From Anisodus tanguticus (Eukaryota; Streptophyta; Magnoliopsida; Solanales; Solanaceae): a stretch of DNA of 64,000 nucleotides. The DNA lies in NCBI GenBank assembly GCA_034509755.1, contig CM067555.1, positions 7,138,142 through 7,202,141 of the forward strand, given 5' to 3'. A program made the position numbers and the translations under genes. The stretch's first letter is position 1. Each line of letters opens with the position of its first letter. Shown here piece by piece: positions 44,762 to 55,249 of the stretch. Below the pieces are notes generated by a model. It saw only the letters and a list, made by a program, of their open reading frames with translations, made no database searches and was not told the origin of the DNA.

Positions 44762-47450
44762 CTAAGCGTGAGTAGGCCGGATGCTGAGACTGGATCTGAA
44801 GTCGAGGAACAGCTGTCGAGGAAGACCCTTCGTGAAGATATCCGCGTATTGATATGAGGAAGGCACATGCAATACCTTAACATGACCGAGAGCAACCTTC
44901 TCACGAACAAAGTGTATATCCATCTCAATATGCTTGGTCCGCTGATGTTGAACCGGATTATGAGATAAATAAATAGCGGATACGTTATCAAAATAGAGGA
45001 CAGACGCCTTACACAACGGACATTGAAGCTCCAAAAGAAGGTTTCGGAGCCAGCTGATCTCAGCAACAACATTTGCAACTCCCCTATACTCTACTTCTGA
45101 ACTCGAACGGGATAATGTGGCTTGCCTCTTGGCAGACCATGAAATGAGATTATCCCCTAAAAATATGCAGTAGCCTGAGGTGGAGCGTCGTGTATCCGGA
45201 CAGCCCGCCCATTCAACATCCGTGTAGGCTAACAATCTGATCGGTGCTGAGGGGTACAGATGTAATCCATAATCAAGGGTCCCTTAACATATCGAATGAT
45301 GCGTTTCAGGGCAGTATAATGAGGCTCCCTGGGGGCATGCATAAACAAATATACTTGCTGAACATCATAAGCGATGTCAGCCCTGGTGAAGGTAAGATAC
45401 TGGAGTGCACCTGCAAGACTTCTGTAAAGAGTGGGATCGGACACTGGATTACCATCATCAACACTAAACTTTGATTTAGAATCAACTGGAGTGGACATGA
45501 TTTTGCAGTTTGCCATTTTGGACATGTATACTATCTCCTCTGGATACTTGCGCTAACACAGGAACATAGAATCGGCAGACCGAGTTACTGATATGCCAAA
45601 AAAATAGCTCAACTTCCCCAAGTCAGTCATAGCAAATTCGATTTTAAGGAGTGCAATAATCTCATTCTTTAACACATCAGAGGAGGTAGTGAGCACAATA
45701 TCATCCACATATTACAACAAATAAGCAATGCTACTACCTTGATGGAAAATAAAAAGAGACTTATCGCACTTGCTAGAGATGAACCCAATCCGTATAATGT
45801 ACTATGCAAAGCGATCATACCACGCTCGGGGGCTGTTTCAACCCATATAGTGACTTACGAAGACGGCAGACATATTGAGGGGCGGCGGGGTGGACAAAAC
45901 CAGGTGGATGATGCATATAAACAGTTTCTTTCAGATCCCCGTGAAGAAAAGCGTTTTTCACATCAAGCTGATGAATGAGCCAATTTTTACCCATAGCAAT
46001 ACTCAAAACTGTGCGGATAGTGGCCGGTTTGACCACCGGACTGAATGTATCACCACAATCAATACATGCATGTTGCTTAGTGTCATTGGCCACAAGTCTG
46101 GCCTTATATCTCTCTAAGTCACCATTATCTCTGTACTTGTGATGAAAAAGCCACATGCACCGGACCACATTCACCCCCTCTGGTCGAGGAACCAAGTCCC
46201 AAGTATGTTGTTTCGTCAAAGAATTAAATTCCTCACACATGAACGCATTCCAATTTGGGTCCAGTATGGCTAATTTTGGGCCTTTGGGAATAGGGAAAAT
46301 TGTGTGGGCGGACAGGTTAAATTGGACTTTGGGTTTGAAAATCATGTGTTGGGCATGAGTTTCCATGCGGTGTGAGGGTGCTAGGTTTTCAAAGAGATGG
46401 GTCGATTTGGCTGTTGAACTGGGTAGGGTGGGATTAGTGACGGGTGATAGGTGAGGCATCGAATGGGTTGGGTCGATGGTGGTGGTAGGTTTTGGGTAGG
46501 GTCTGGGGATCAGTGTCGGTGTACCAGGACTGGTAGTAGATGGTATAGTGGGGTACGATGTCAGTGGTGAAGTGTTTTCGGTAATGGGGTTGGTTGACCG
46601 GTTGCCGGTGGATGAGCCGATGTCGGCGGAATGGGGAGACTGTAGCGGCGGTACAGGGGCAGGGACGACGACCGGTGGACTGGTGGAACTAGATGAAGTC
46701 TGCACACTGGGAAGTGACACCGACGGGTAGTTCTGGTGTGTGGCAGTGAGTGACCGGGACTGACTAGCGGTGTTTGGCATAGGTGATTGGGTAGCGGTGT
46801 TTCGCTGACACAGTTTTTAAGAATGACGGGAGAAATGTCTGACTCGTCTAAAAAATTGTAATCCAATTTTTGAAACTTTTGGATATTCGAAAATGGGAAT
46901 GTGGTCTCATCAAAGGTGACGTGATGAGATACGTGAATTTGATGAGTGACCAAGTTATAGCAAAAATAACCTCTATGGTTCGAAGAAAATCCTAAGAAGA
47001 CACACGGAATGGTGCGGGGGGCTAATTTATGAGGGGTATTGGAAGTGAGATTAGGATAACATAGGCAACTGAATATCCGAATATGATTATAAGAGGGAAT
47101 CCGACGGTGTAAGATTTCGATTGGAGTTATGTTATGAAGGGTACTAGTGGGTAAAATATTAAGGATGTATTCTACCATTTTGACTACATAGACCCAAAAA
47201 GAGGGATGGAGAGAGGCATGAAACAGAAAAGTGCGAACCATGTTATTTATTGTACGGATGATACGTTCCTCTTTACCATTTTGAGAGGACGTGTGAGGAC
47301 ACGAAAAATGAAAGATCATGCCATTATTTTTGAGAAATTTTTGAAACACAGAATTGTTAAATTCACGGCCATTGTCACATTGGAAAGATTTTATGGCTCG
47401 TTCAAATTGCGGTTTGATAAGTGTGCAAAATTTTAAAAAATTGGCAAAGA
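44762..47450 (-). pseudogene. Copia C4 pol (integrase, RT, RNase H)
   Basis: Minus strand. Integrase core from 'SFQCDNGREFNN' (about 47385) and 'HTSSQNGKEERIIRTINNMV', ending with 'YFCYNLVTHQIHVSHHVTFD'. A Ser/Pro/Thr-rich linker spans about 46560-46790. RT at 46270-45600 has 'WDLVPRPEGVNVVRCMWLF', 'KARLVAND', 'QLDVKNAFLHGDL' and 'SLYGLKQ', then a frameshift near 45815. A TAA stop (45712-45714) falls right before 'YVDD' (45700-45711). RNase H at 45525-44762 has 'SSSEVEYRG' and 'DIFTKGLPR'. Inactive. Confidence 0.92.
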
Positions 47451-47540
47451 TGGAAACTGATTGGGTTGTTGCAGCTGTTGGCCCTTTCCTTTACCGTGAC
47501 CCTTGTCGCCTCGCCCACTGCCGCCGCGGTTCTGCCGTGG

Positions 47541-48175
47541 CTAGCTGTTCTCCAGCAAGGGCTGCTGGACGGAGGCAGCGTGATTCGATGCAGACGTTTC
47601 AACCTTTAACGCCTTTTGGTTGTGCTCATCTTGCTTTGCACAGGGGGTTTCCTCCAATAATAATTGCGAGCGGGCTTTATTGAAACTAGGAAGAGGGTCA
47701 GCCTGCTGAATCATCGTGGCTAGGGTGTCATATTCACCTTTTGGGAGGCCTGCAATCAGTTGTAACACCATCTTCGTTTTGGACACTGGCGTACCAACGT
47801 TGGACAATTGGTTTGCCACTAGTTTCAACTGCTTGCAATATTCGGACATATTAGAAAATTTTCAAGACGGGTAGTGTTAAATTGTTCTTCCAAGTATACT
47901 GCACGAGTGTTCTTGTTGTCTTGAAATATTTTTCCAGCCGTGTCCATAGGTCACGGGCGGATGTACCCGTTTTCATGACGGTGATGAGTAAATCCTTGGA
48001 TATAGTGCCATATATCCATTGTTTGACCACGATATCAAGGCGACGCCATGTTGTGTCATCCATATCAGGAGGACGAGGTACAGAGTCGTCAATATGGTTA
48101 AGCACATGATATACACATGCATGAATTCGGAACAGTTCCACCCATGACCAGTATTAGCCATCTTCCTGATCAAGA
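47541..48175 (-). pseudogene. Copia C4 gag, truncated
   Basis: Minus strand 'MELFRIHACVYHVLNHI', 'DIVVKQWIYGTISKDLL', 'LWTRLEKYF', a frameshift near 47850, then 'YCKQLKLVANQLSNVG', 'MVLQLIAGLPKGEYDTLATM' and 'ADPLPSFNKARSQLLLEE'. The glycine-rich or zinc-knuckle part is cut by the internal deletion whose junction is near 47450-47540. Confidence 0.88.
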
Positions 48176-48442
48176 ATCAACGGGATGAAGTTCTTGATGT
48201 GGGTGATGGCGAGAGTCGGATAGAAAGATGGTGGTGAGAGTGTTGTGGAAGGAGTTTGGATGACGATTGGGTTAGAAGCGGAAGCATCAGAAGAGATGGG
48301 AGTAGCCAATATATCCATTAAATTGGGATTGAATGGAAGAGAAGAAAAATTTAAGGTTGGAAAACAAAAAATTCTGGTTGTTGGCCGAGAGAGGAGAAAG
48401 AAAAAAAATTTGATTTAGAGTAGGGTTTTGGCTTTGATACCA

Positions 48443-48632
48443 TGTAGAATAGTATTAATCTCCCTTGGGGGGCTTTCTCATTAATACAAATATATATAGT
48501 GTACAATGTAGAATCTTAGTAAAATAATGAATCATCTACTTACCATAATTCTATATACAAAATATATGAGATATATTTTAATTATGGAGTGAGATTAAAT
48601 TGGGATTCTACACCTAGTTGTACACGTTAATA
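48443..48632 (-). repeat. 5' LTR of copia C4
   Basis: 190 bp, same ends as the 3' LTR. In element sense the LTR runs TATTAACG...TCTACA, so both LTRs share a non-standard TA start with the usual CA end. Confidence 0.93.
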
Positions 48633-48844
48633 GTGACGTATACTGATTTTTAGAGACAGACTTATTACCTTTTTTTCGGTCTAAGACTTGCCCTTTTTTC
48701 TGTCTAAGACTTGTTACCTTAATTTGATTTATGTTCTAACTGTTAAACCTTTCCCGTCTCCGGTATAAAGTCTAATACTATATATACACCAAATACCTAA
48801 AGAAGTCTCTTCGTTTCTCTTCTCTCCATTAATTCTAATTCCTT

Positions 48845-49357
48845 ATGGAGTTATCGCGAGATGGTAGAACAACTTTTCGCAGAAGATACAACTATTACTA
48901 TGATGACAACAACGATGATTGGGAAGAAGTGTATGTGATGAAGCTTTTTATCAAAAAAGTTTCAAATATCATTCTACTGAACGACACTTCCCCGTACTCG
49001 TCGGAGGGGATTTATCGCGTAACCGTGAGCGACGAGAACGGGAGAGAGTTCAGCACGAGCAGGCAAATTGGAACGCCAGAGCCAGAGTGGAATGAGGACA
49101 TTGAGATATGTTTCAGTAGCTGTCCTATTGGTCAGAACTTGACGTTGATGGTGGTTCGCGAAAATTGCTACGTCGATCCAGGAACATCTACGGGTGAAGT
49201 TGTGGTTGGGAGGGCTACAATTCCAGTGCCTTTGAAGGTACGTCGAAAGAAAGAAAGAATCATTGAATTAGTGAAACTTGTTGGGGTTGAGAAGAAGTTG
49301 GAAGCACAGATTAGCTTTCAAACTTTGCTCAGGACTAGGAAATTGTTCTCATCTTGA
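48845..49357 (+). CDS. Small C2-domain protein, copy B
   Basis: Same 170-residue product as the gene at 37685-38197, identical at every base of the coding region, with the same leader and TATA candidate (48779-48791). In this copy a copia element lies only about 150 bp upstream of the TATA candidate (LTR end 48632), so its distal promoter is replaced by transposon sequence. Family, motifs and limits are as for copy A. Confidence 0.85.
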   Translation: MELSRDGRTTFRRRYNYYYDDNNDDWEEVYVMKLFIKKVSNIILLNDTSPYSSEGIYRVTVSDENGREFSTSRQIGTPEPEWNEDIEICFSSCPIGQNLTLMVVRENCYVDPGTSTGEVVVGRATIPVPLKVRRKKERIIELVKLVGVEKKLEAQISFQTLLRTRKLFSS

Positions 49358-49976
49358 TTACTTTCAGCACTTATTATTAGTGATTTTCTCTGCTAAGAGT
49401 TATGGTTGTTTTGCATGTTTTTTTCATTGATAATATTAGTCAGAACTAATAGTGCGTTTCAGTCCATTGTCTTCTATATGGGGAGATAGGAACGTATATG
49501 GTTTGGATTCAAGTAGTATACAAGGATATTATAAAGATTCTTTTTACATTATTAATGACATGTTGGTATTACTTTTTATGAAGTTATCAGTTATTTTTTC
49601 ATAATAATTTACTTAATTATTCTCTTTGTCTCAATTTATCTGAAGATGTTTAGAGTACGATGGTCAAAAAACTTAATTTTGATAAAAAAATTGGGTATAG
49701 ATTCTTCAAACATTTTAAAATAGAAATTACATATTCGAAAACTACACGAGAGAAGTACTACCGGCCAACATAGCTAATGATTCAAAATATTTTCAAGTCT
49801 TATCACATTCATTTTCCTTCAATTCTATTTGAATTCTAGCTCTATAAATAGAAAGACTTTAGGTCAATCTAGTATCAATATATTTCTTTGTTCCATACAT
49901 GTTATATTCTAATCAATTAAATTGGTTGAATTGTTGTTCCTATTGAAAAGAGTCTACATTGATAATGAGTTATTTA
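49358..49976. other. 3' flank of C2 gene copy B
   Basis: Identical to A to 49560, then small differences. No further gene. Confidence 0.5.
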
Positions 49977-50279
49977 ATGATTCTCAAACATGTACTTGTT
50001 TTGAGTGCCTATTTATTTTCTTTCGGTATCTATGGATTGTTCACAAGTGGAAATATGGTTAGAGCCCTTTTTCGTCTTCAACTTATATTAAATGCGGTTA
50101 ATATAAATTTTGTATGTACATTTTTTGATTTTTTTTTATAATCATCATTAAAAGGAGATATTTTCTCAATTTTTGTTATAGCTATTGCAGTCGCTGAAGT
50201 AGGATTGGCTATTATTTGATCAATTTACCGTAACATAAAATCAATGTGTATCAACCAATTAAATTTATTGAATAATTAG
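49977..50279 (+). pseudogene. ndhE: Plastid ndhE copy in the nucleus (NUPT), copy B
   Basis: Less damaged than copy A. From the ATG the frame reads 'MILKHVLVLSAYLFSFGIYG', 'NMVRALFRLQLILNAVNI' and 'NFV', to a stop in 'FFDFFL'. The plastid-like C-terminus 'KGDIFSIFVIAIAVAE' and 'NQ.NLLNN' continues in a shifted frame to TAG. It keeps 'tgtgtatcaacc', which copy A lost. Upstream 'ttggttgaattgttgttcct' may be plastid spacer. Confidence 0.88.
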
Positions 50280-51034
50280 TATTAATGATCTAGATTCTAA
50301 TATTGATAATTGAAAGGCCCCAAATAATAATACCATCACATAAAATGCGTCAGAGGGAATACCATATGTAGACAATAAAACTCGTGTGAAGAAAATAATC
50401 GAGACATAAATCGCAACAACTGTAGTATTTTCATTTTAATATAATGAGTGTTACAATCTCTATAACTCCTCTAATTCTTCTTTTCGAAAATGTTGATCTT
50501 GAATTTGGTGGACTTGATCTTGATCTTGACTTGTACTTGAATTCAAGAGCTTGATGTTTGGTTGTGAATCTAAATGTGCGCTCTCTCTAACTTTGTTAGA
50601 ATTCTGGTGTCTTTCATGAATTATGATGAGCCCTATTTATAATTATAGTATGAAAAAGTTGTGATGAGGACAAACCCTTTTCGACCAATTAGATTGATAT
50701 TTGCTATGTTGATCTTTGATTGGCGGGAACGTGTCACTTGTACACATGACACATTTTCATTGGCTTTTCATTCAACTAGACGTGCTATGTCATTTGGACA
50801 TGTGACATATTTTTGTTGGTTCTTTCATTTGACTTGGTGTGTCACATCTCATCAGATACGTGTCATTAATTTGGAACTCTATGATAAAATGACATCTTGG
50901 GCTTGACAAAGTGGGTTCATCATTTGTAGCTCAATTAAATAGACTAGCCAATGAATTGAATTTTCAACTTAAATAATTAATTCAATTATATTAATCCATT
51001 TATTTATTTGGAAAAATATATCTTCAATTTAATA
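50280..51034. other. Duplicated intergenic block (B)
   Basis: Counterpart of 39116-39854; no gene. Confidence 0.4.
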
Positions 51035-51310
51035 TGAAAGAAATTGCACGATTTGTTCTTCAAATTGGTTGGTCTTTAATTTTTTCCTTCAAATGGGTTG
51101 GTATTTAATTTTTGGCCTTAAAATCTAACTTAATGCTCGTTAAAGAACTTATGCCTAACGGACATTAATTTTTTTAAGGAAGCGGCGCATAACTTATGAA
51201 ATATTATAATGCGAAAATATAAATGTATACTCTGGGAAAATGTTATTTTCCTTGAGGGACGAAAATTAAAGAGCAACATCAAATTGGTCAAAAGTGTAAA
51301 TGATCCTTTA
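51035..51310. repeat. MITE, family M1 copy 4 (in copy B)
   Basis: Same ends as the A copy but two rather than three of the 31-bp left-arm units. Confidence 0.7.
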
Positions 51311-52224
51311 ATATAGTCCAAATCATTATTTATGAATGTGAAGTCCAATAAAAGTTATTCTTACACCATATAAGTTATCTAATTATTACCATATATATAT
51401 GTTGTGTTTTACTTGTCAATACATATTCCTTAAACTCATACGCTTTTACTGCTGCATAGTATACGATCGAAATACTATTATTGGGAAATTCTTCATGACA
51501 AGCGTGAAAAGGTATTATTTTTTCCCTTTTCTTCCTCTTTCTTTCCAAAGGAAAAGGAACATTTTAGTTTCTCAATAAGGATAAGAGTATTCGATACTTT
51601 GTTGTACGGGTGACCAGTGGGCCGGGTCGGGCCAGACAGGACGAGGTTTTGGGGATGGGATTTGGGGGTCGGGGTGGGGGTCTTGGCGGGATTGGCGGGC
51701 CGGGATAGGCTGGATGAGAAGAGGTCCTGTCCCGTCCCACATTCCGTCGGAAGAGAGGACGGGACGGGATGGATCGGGTAGGGGGATTTTAATTTTTTTA
51801 GACACTTAATTTTAAAAATATATATATATATATAAACACTTAAATAATTGAACAAGATTGTGAATAAAAACACCCAAGGCTATTTTTGTGCATCTTATAT
51901 TATTTAATAAAAATATAATTTATTTTGTAATACAATTTCAAAATTGCAACTTTGTTTCGTAGTTCAAAAGTTGCAAATCACATAGTAAAATTGTCATTAA
52001 AATAATTACATAGTCAACCATACCCTTTCTAATTTTCTCACAATCTCTTGAAGATATTCTATTGAATTGGAAGTTGTTGGTCAAATTGTAGTTGTAGTCG
52101 TCTTCTTCGTTGATCTCTGGTTGACCTCACCTTCTACCACACCTTCTACGCTCCGCTCTAATCCAACCTCTGAATAAAACTACAATCTCCAAGATGTCTC
52201 CCGCCAATGAGTGTCTGTGCTTTC

Positions 52225-52571
52225 CTATTTGAAACCTTCCAGCAAAAAAACGCTTTCAGAAGCTGTTGATGACGCTTGAATATTCAACACATCTCGGGCC
52301 ATCTTTGATAGTGTCAAAAATGTCTTCTCATTCTCCCTCCAGTATTTCAGCAAGTCTTCACGTCCATCTTCATTGACAATTGAATCGTACGGTACAACAT
52401 CCTGCAAAATATAAACATCAAACTCGATAATTTGTAAAGAACTTGAACTACTATACATTTTATTTCTAAGACCTTGAATACTAGAAGCAGAAACAACATG
52501 TCTTTTATTAGGTTGCAGTGAAGTATAAGAAGATGGTAAAAAAGTCGGTTGATTAGTTACACTTTTCTCTT

Positions 52572-52641
<70 letters not shown>

Positions 52642-54420
52642 AATTCGGTGTGTATGCTAGACATAACTTCTTCTTTAGTTGGTTCGTTAGTTGGTTCTTC
52701 AGTTGGGTCTGTTGGAAGTATTTCTAAGCTTTCATATATCGTTTCAACAAGTGTTTTACAACTGTAAACTTTAATAGTAGGATTTAATACAGCACCACTA
52801 AAATAAATAGTGGGAATAGGAAAAAGTATTTTTTTATTTTATAAATATTTTTTAATAGCTGGCTTGTAGGTCGGTTTTTGTATATATTCATTAAGTAACA
52901 AAAATATTAGAGCTATATTAAATAACATAGATGAAATAGTAGAATAATAAATCCCAGAAAATTCCTTAGTAGCTAGAAAATATTTCTCTAAAAATGTGAT
53001 AAGTTTCAAAATTTTATCACAATCATCATCTACAAGCATATATGTTGGATTTTGATTATGGGCGTTAAACAATAATGTTATAGGTCTTCTATACTCGTGA
53101 GCAACAAGTAGTTGCTCATACAAAGAATTCCACCTAGTCGAAACTTCTTCTGAAATTTTTCTATAAGGTAATCCACAATCATGACAAGTTTTTTTATACT
53201 TTTTGCGTCTTTGTATTTTATTACCTATAAAAATAAAGTTTATAGCAAATTGTACTTTATCAATGATGTTTTTAAAAAGTTTTAGTTCATCCTTTACAAC
53301 TAAGTTATAAATATGACATGCACGTCTAACATGAAAAATATCGGGAAAATATGGAGTAAATCAATTTTTTAAAATGTTTACAGCATAATCATTAGAAGAA
53401 GTATTATCTAATGTAGTATTCATAATTTTATTAGTAATACCATAATATTCACAAAATTCATGAATATTTCTTGAAATAAAAGCTCCACTGTGTCTTTCCT
53501 CAATATATCTATATGCTAATATACGTTTTTGCATAGACCAATTCTGATATATCCAATGACTTGTGACAGTTAAATAGTCATTACCGTTAGTACTACGGCC
53601 TATATCTGAATTGATAGTCACTTTTCCATTAATATGATACAATGCATAACGTAAATATTATTGATATTCATGGGTAAATTTAAAAACATCTCTTCTAACA
53701 GTTGATCTAGGAAAACCGTTAAAAGCGGGATTATATGTTTCTATAATGTAATGAATATAACATGGGGATGAAGGAAATGAAAAAGGCAAACCCTCCACAA
53801 CAACTAATTTTGCTAAATTTTCCCTATCTATGTGTGTATCATATTTAGGACCTATAATTCCCCCGTCATCGGGTTGATTCGACCATGTACTTAACCTTGC
53901 CCCGACTCAGAAGGCATTTGCACACCCGATTTTTCAGTCATGTATTTGTTATACCTTACTTTGTGAGAGTTCTCTACATGTCTTATTAAACCTCCCATTC
54001 CACCTTCACCTTTTCCATTTTAAATTTATAAACTTCGCGACAAATTTTACATATAGCTAGTTGATTATCAATGTCACTATCAAAAAAATCTCATGCATTG
54101 ATTTTAATTTTAATTGTTTTTGGCCTCGACTCATACTAGGGGGAATAAGAGGCATTCCAGTTTCAGATTGAGACTCAGTCTGAGCCTGAGGTGGAGGTGC
54201 ACTAGTGGGTGTGTTATCTAAATTATCTTCTAATTCATTTTCTAAACTAAAGTCTGGTTCAGATGTAGAATATACCTCATGGTCTAATGGTATATTAATA
54301 TTAACCTTAAAAATCAGTTTCATCTATATGGGTGAAATCATCATAATTAGAATTACTAGAAGATGCACCCTTACCCCTTTTACCCCTAGTACCTCTACCA
54401 AAAAAACGTCTATTTCATTC
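52225..54420 (-). pseudogene. hAT (ricesleeper-like) transposase pseudogene, copy B
   Basis: N to C on the minus strand: acidic leader 'EPDFSLENELEDNLDNTP' and 'SETGMPLIPPSMSRG' (54323-54120); BED zinc-finger remnant (about 53890-54060); 'GKVTINSDIGRSTNGNDYLT' and 'VTSHWIYQNW' (53642-53520); 'NTSSNDYAVNILKN'; 'MYEQLLVAHEYRRPITLLFN' (53123 leftward); a (TA)n expansion at 52575; then 'DGREDLLKYWRENEKTFLTL' and 'SKMARDVLNIQASSTASES' (52458-52225), the dimerisation region. Multiple breaks. More complete than copy A. Confidence 0.85.
52575..52638. repeat. (TA)n microsatellite, copy B
   Basis: About 64 bp of uninterrupted TA within the hAT pseudogene, longer than in copy A. Confidence 0.95.
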
Positions 54421-55249
54421 CATTATAATTATGCAAATAAATAATTAAAGATAATAAAATTAAGTATGATAATTAAAATTAAGTAACAATAATAATTTAA
54501 AGAAGGAACGAAGGTACCAAATGTCGACGTAACATCGACGTGTAATCGAGGTTGAAAATTGAAACTTTGCTCGATGATCCTCAAGCTAGTTGCCAATTTC
54601 ACTCCAAAATTTTTGAACTTTTATAGAAAAGAGCAAATAAAATATAATATTTAGTAGGAAATGTAGACTTGTAGAGAGAGATTTAGAGAGATGGTAGGAA
54701 GATTTGTGAGAAAAATGAAGAGGAAAATGAAGTATTTATAGTTGAGAAATAGGTTAAAGTGTAAATATACTAATTTAAGGGTTAAAAATAAATATTAAGG
54801 GGTAGGGGGCCAAAATGATCGTTATAGCTGTTGCCAATGACTAAAATTGAAATTGAGTCGTTGTGCAATGACTATTTCTGCAAAGGGGACGGGGACGGGG
54901 ACGGGGCGGGTCGAGTCGGAGGCACGGGATTGGTGGGATCGGGATGTGCGTGACCAGCCCTAGTCTCGTCCCGAGTTTGATCCCCTACACCATCATTTTC
55001 CATCTTATTTTTTTAAGGGGGGTCGGGGCGAAGGCGAGTAGCGGGCCGGGTCGGGATCGGGTCGGGTCGGGATCGGGCCGATCCAGCCCACTGGACACCC
55101 TTGGTTATGCCTCAGAGAGACCACACCCATGCCATAACTTACGGGTCATAACTAAAATTGATAAACTAGTGGAACTTACAATAACACGCCAAAAAAACTA
55201 GTAGCAATTCTTAGTTGATTTCATAATCAACAGCAAAAACTAACGGGTA

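Larger units (their letters stand above)
44560..48632 (-). mobile_element. Ty1/copia element C4, full-length boundaries, internally deleted
   Basis: Two 190-bp LTRs (44560-44749 and 48443-48632) and a perfect TSD GTGAC (44555-44559 and 48633-48637). On the minus strand the primer site 'TGGTATCAAAGCC' directly follows the 5' LTR (48430-48442), and the purine tract 'ctgagggggtg' directly precedes the 3' LTR (44750-44760). At 4.07 kb it lacks the gag zinc knuckle, protease and N-terminal integrase. The undisturbed target is visible in copy A at about 37467-37475 ('cttgtgacgtatactg'). Confidence 0.95.
44212..54850 (+). repeat. Segmental duplication, copy B
   Basis: Partner of 37101-43125, enlarged by the 4,073-bp copia insertion at 44560-48632. 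Left of the insertion it is about 4-5% diverged from A. Between about 48655 and 49560 it is identical, and beyond that about 2-3% diverged by eye. Confidence 0.92.
51609..55101 (-). mobile_element. hAT element with GC-rich termini
   Basis: The left end 'cgggtgaccagtgggccggg' and the right end, read on the minus strand as 'agggtgtccagtgggctgga', are matching terminal inverted repeats. Both are followed by GC-rich subterminal DNA (51609-51790 and 54885-55100). The transposase pseudogene lies between on the minus strand. The flanking 8-mers (ttgttgta / tggttatg) match only in part, so the TSD is unproven. Confidence 0.65.

Noticed and set aside
45739..45978. Plus-strand open frames across 45.2-47.7 kb
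   Set aside because: Antisense to the C4 integrase, RT and RNase H frames.
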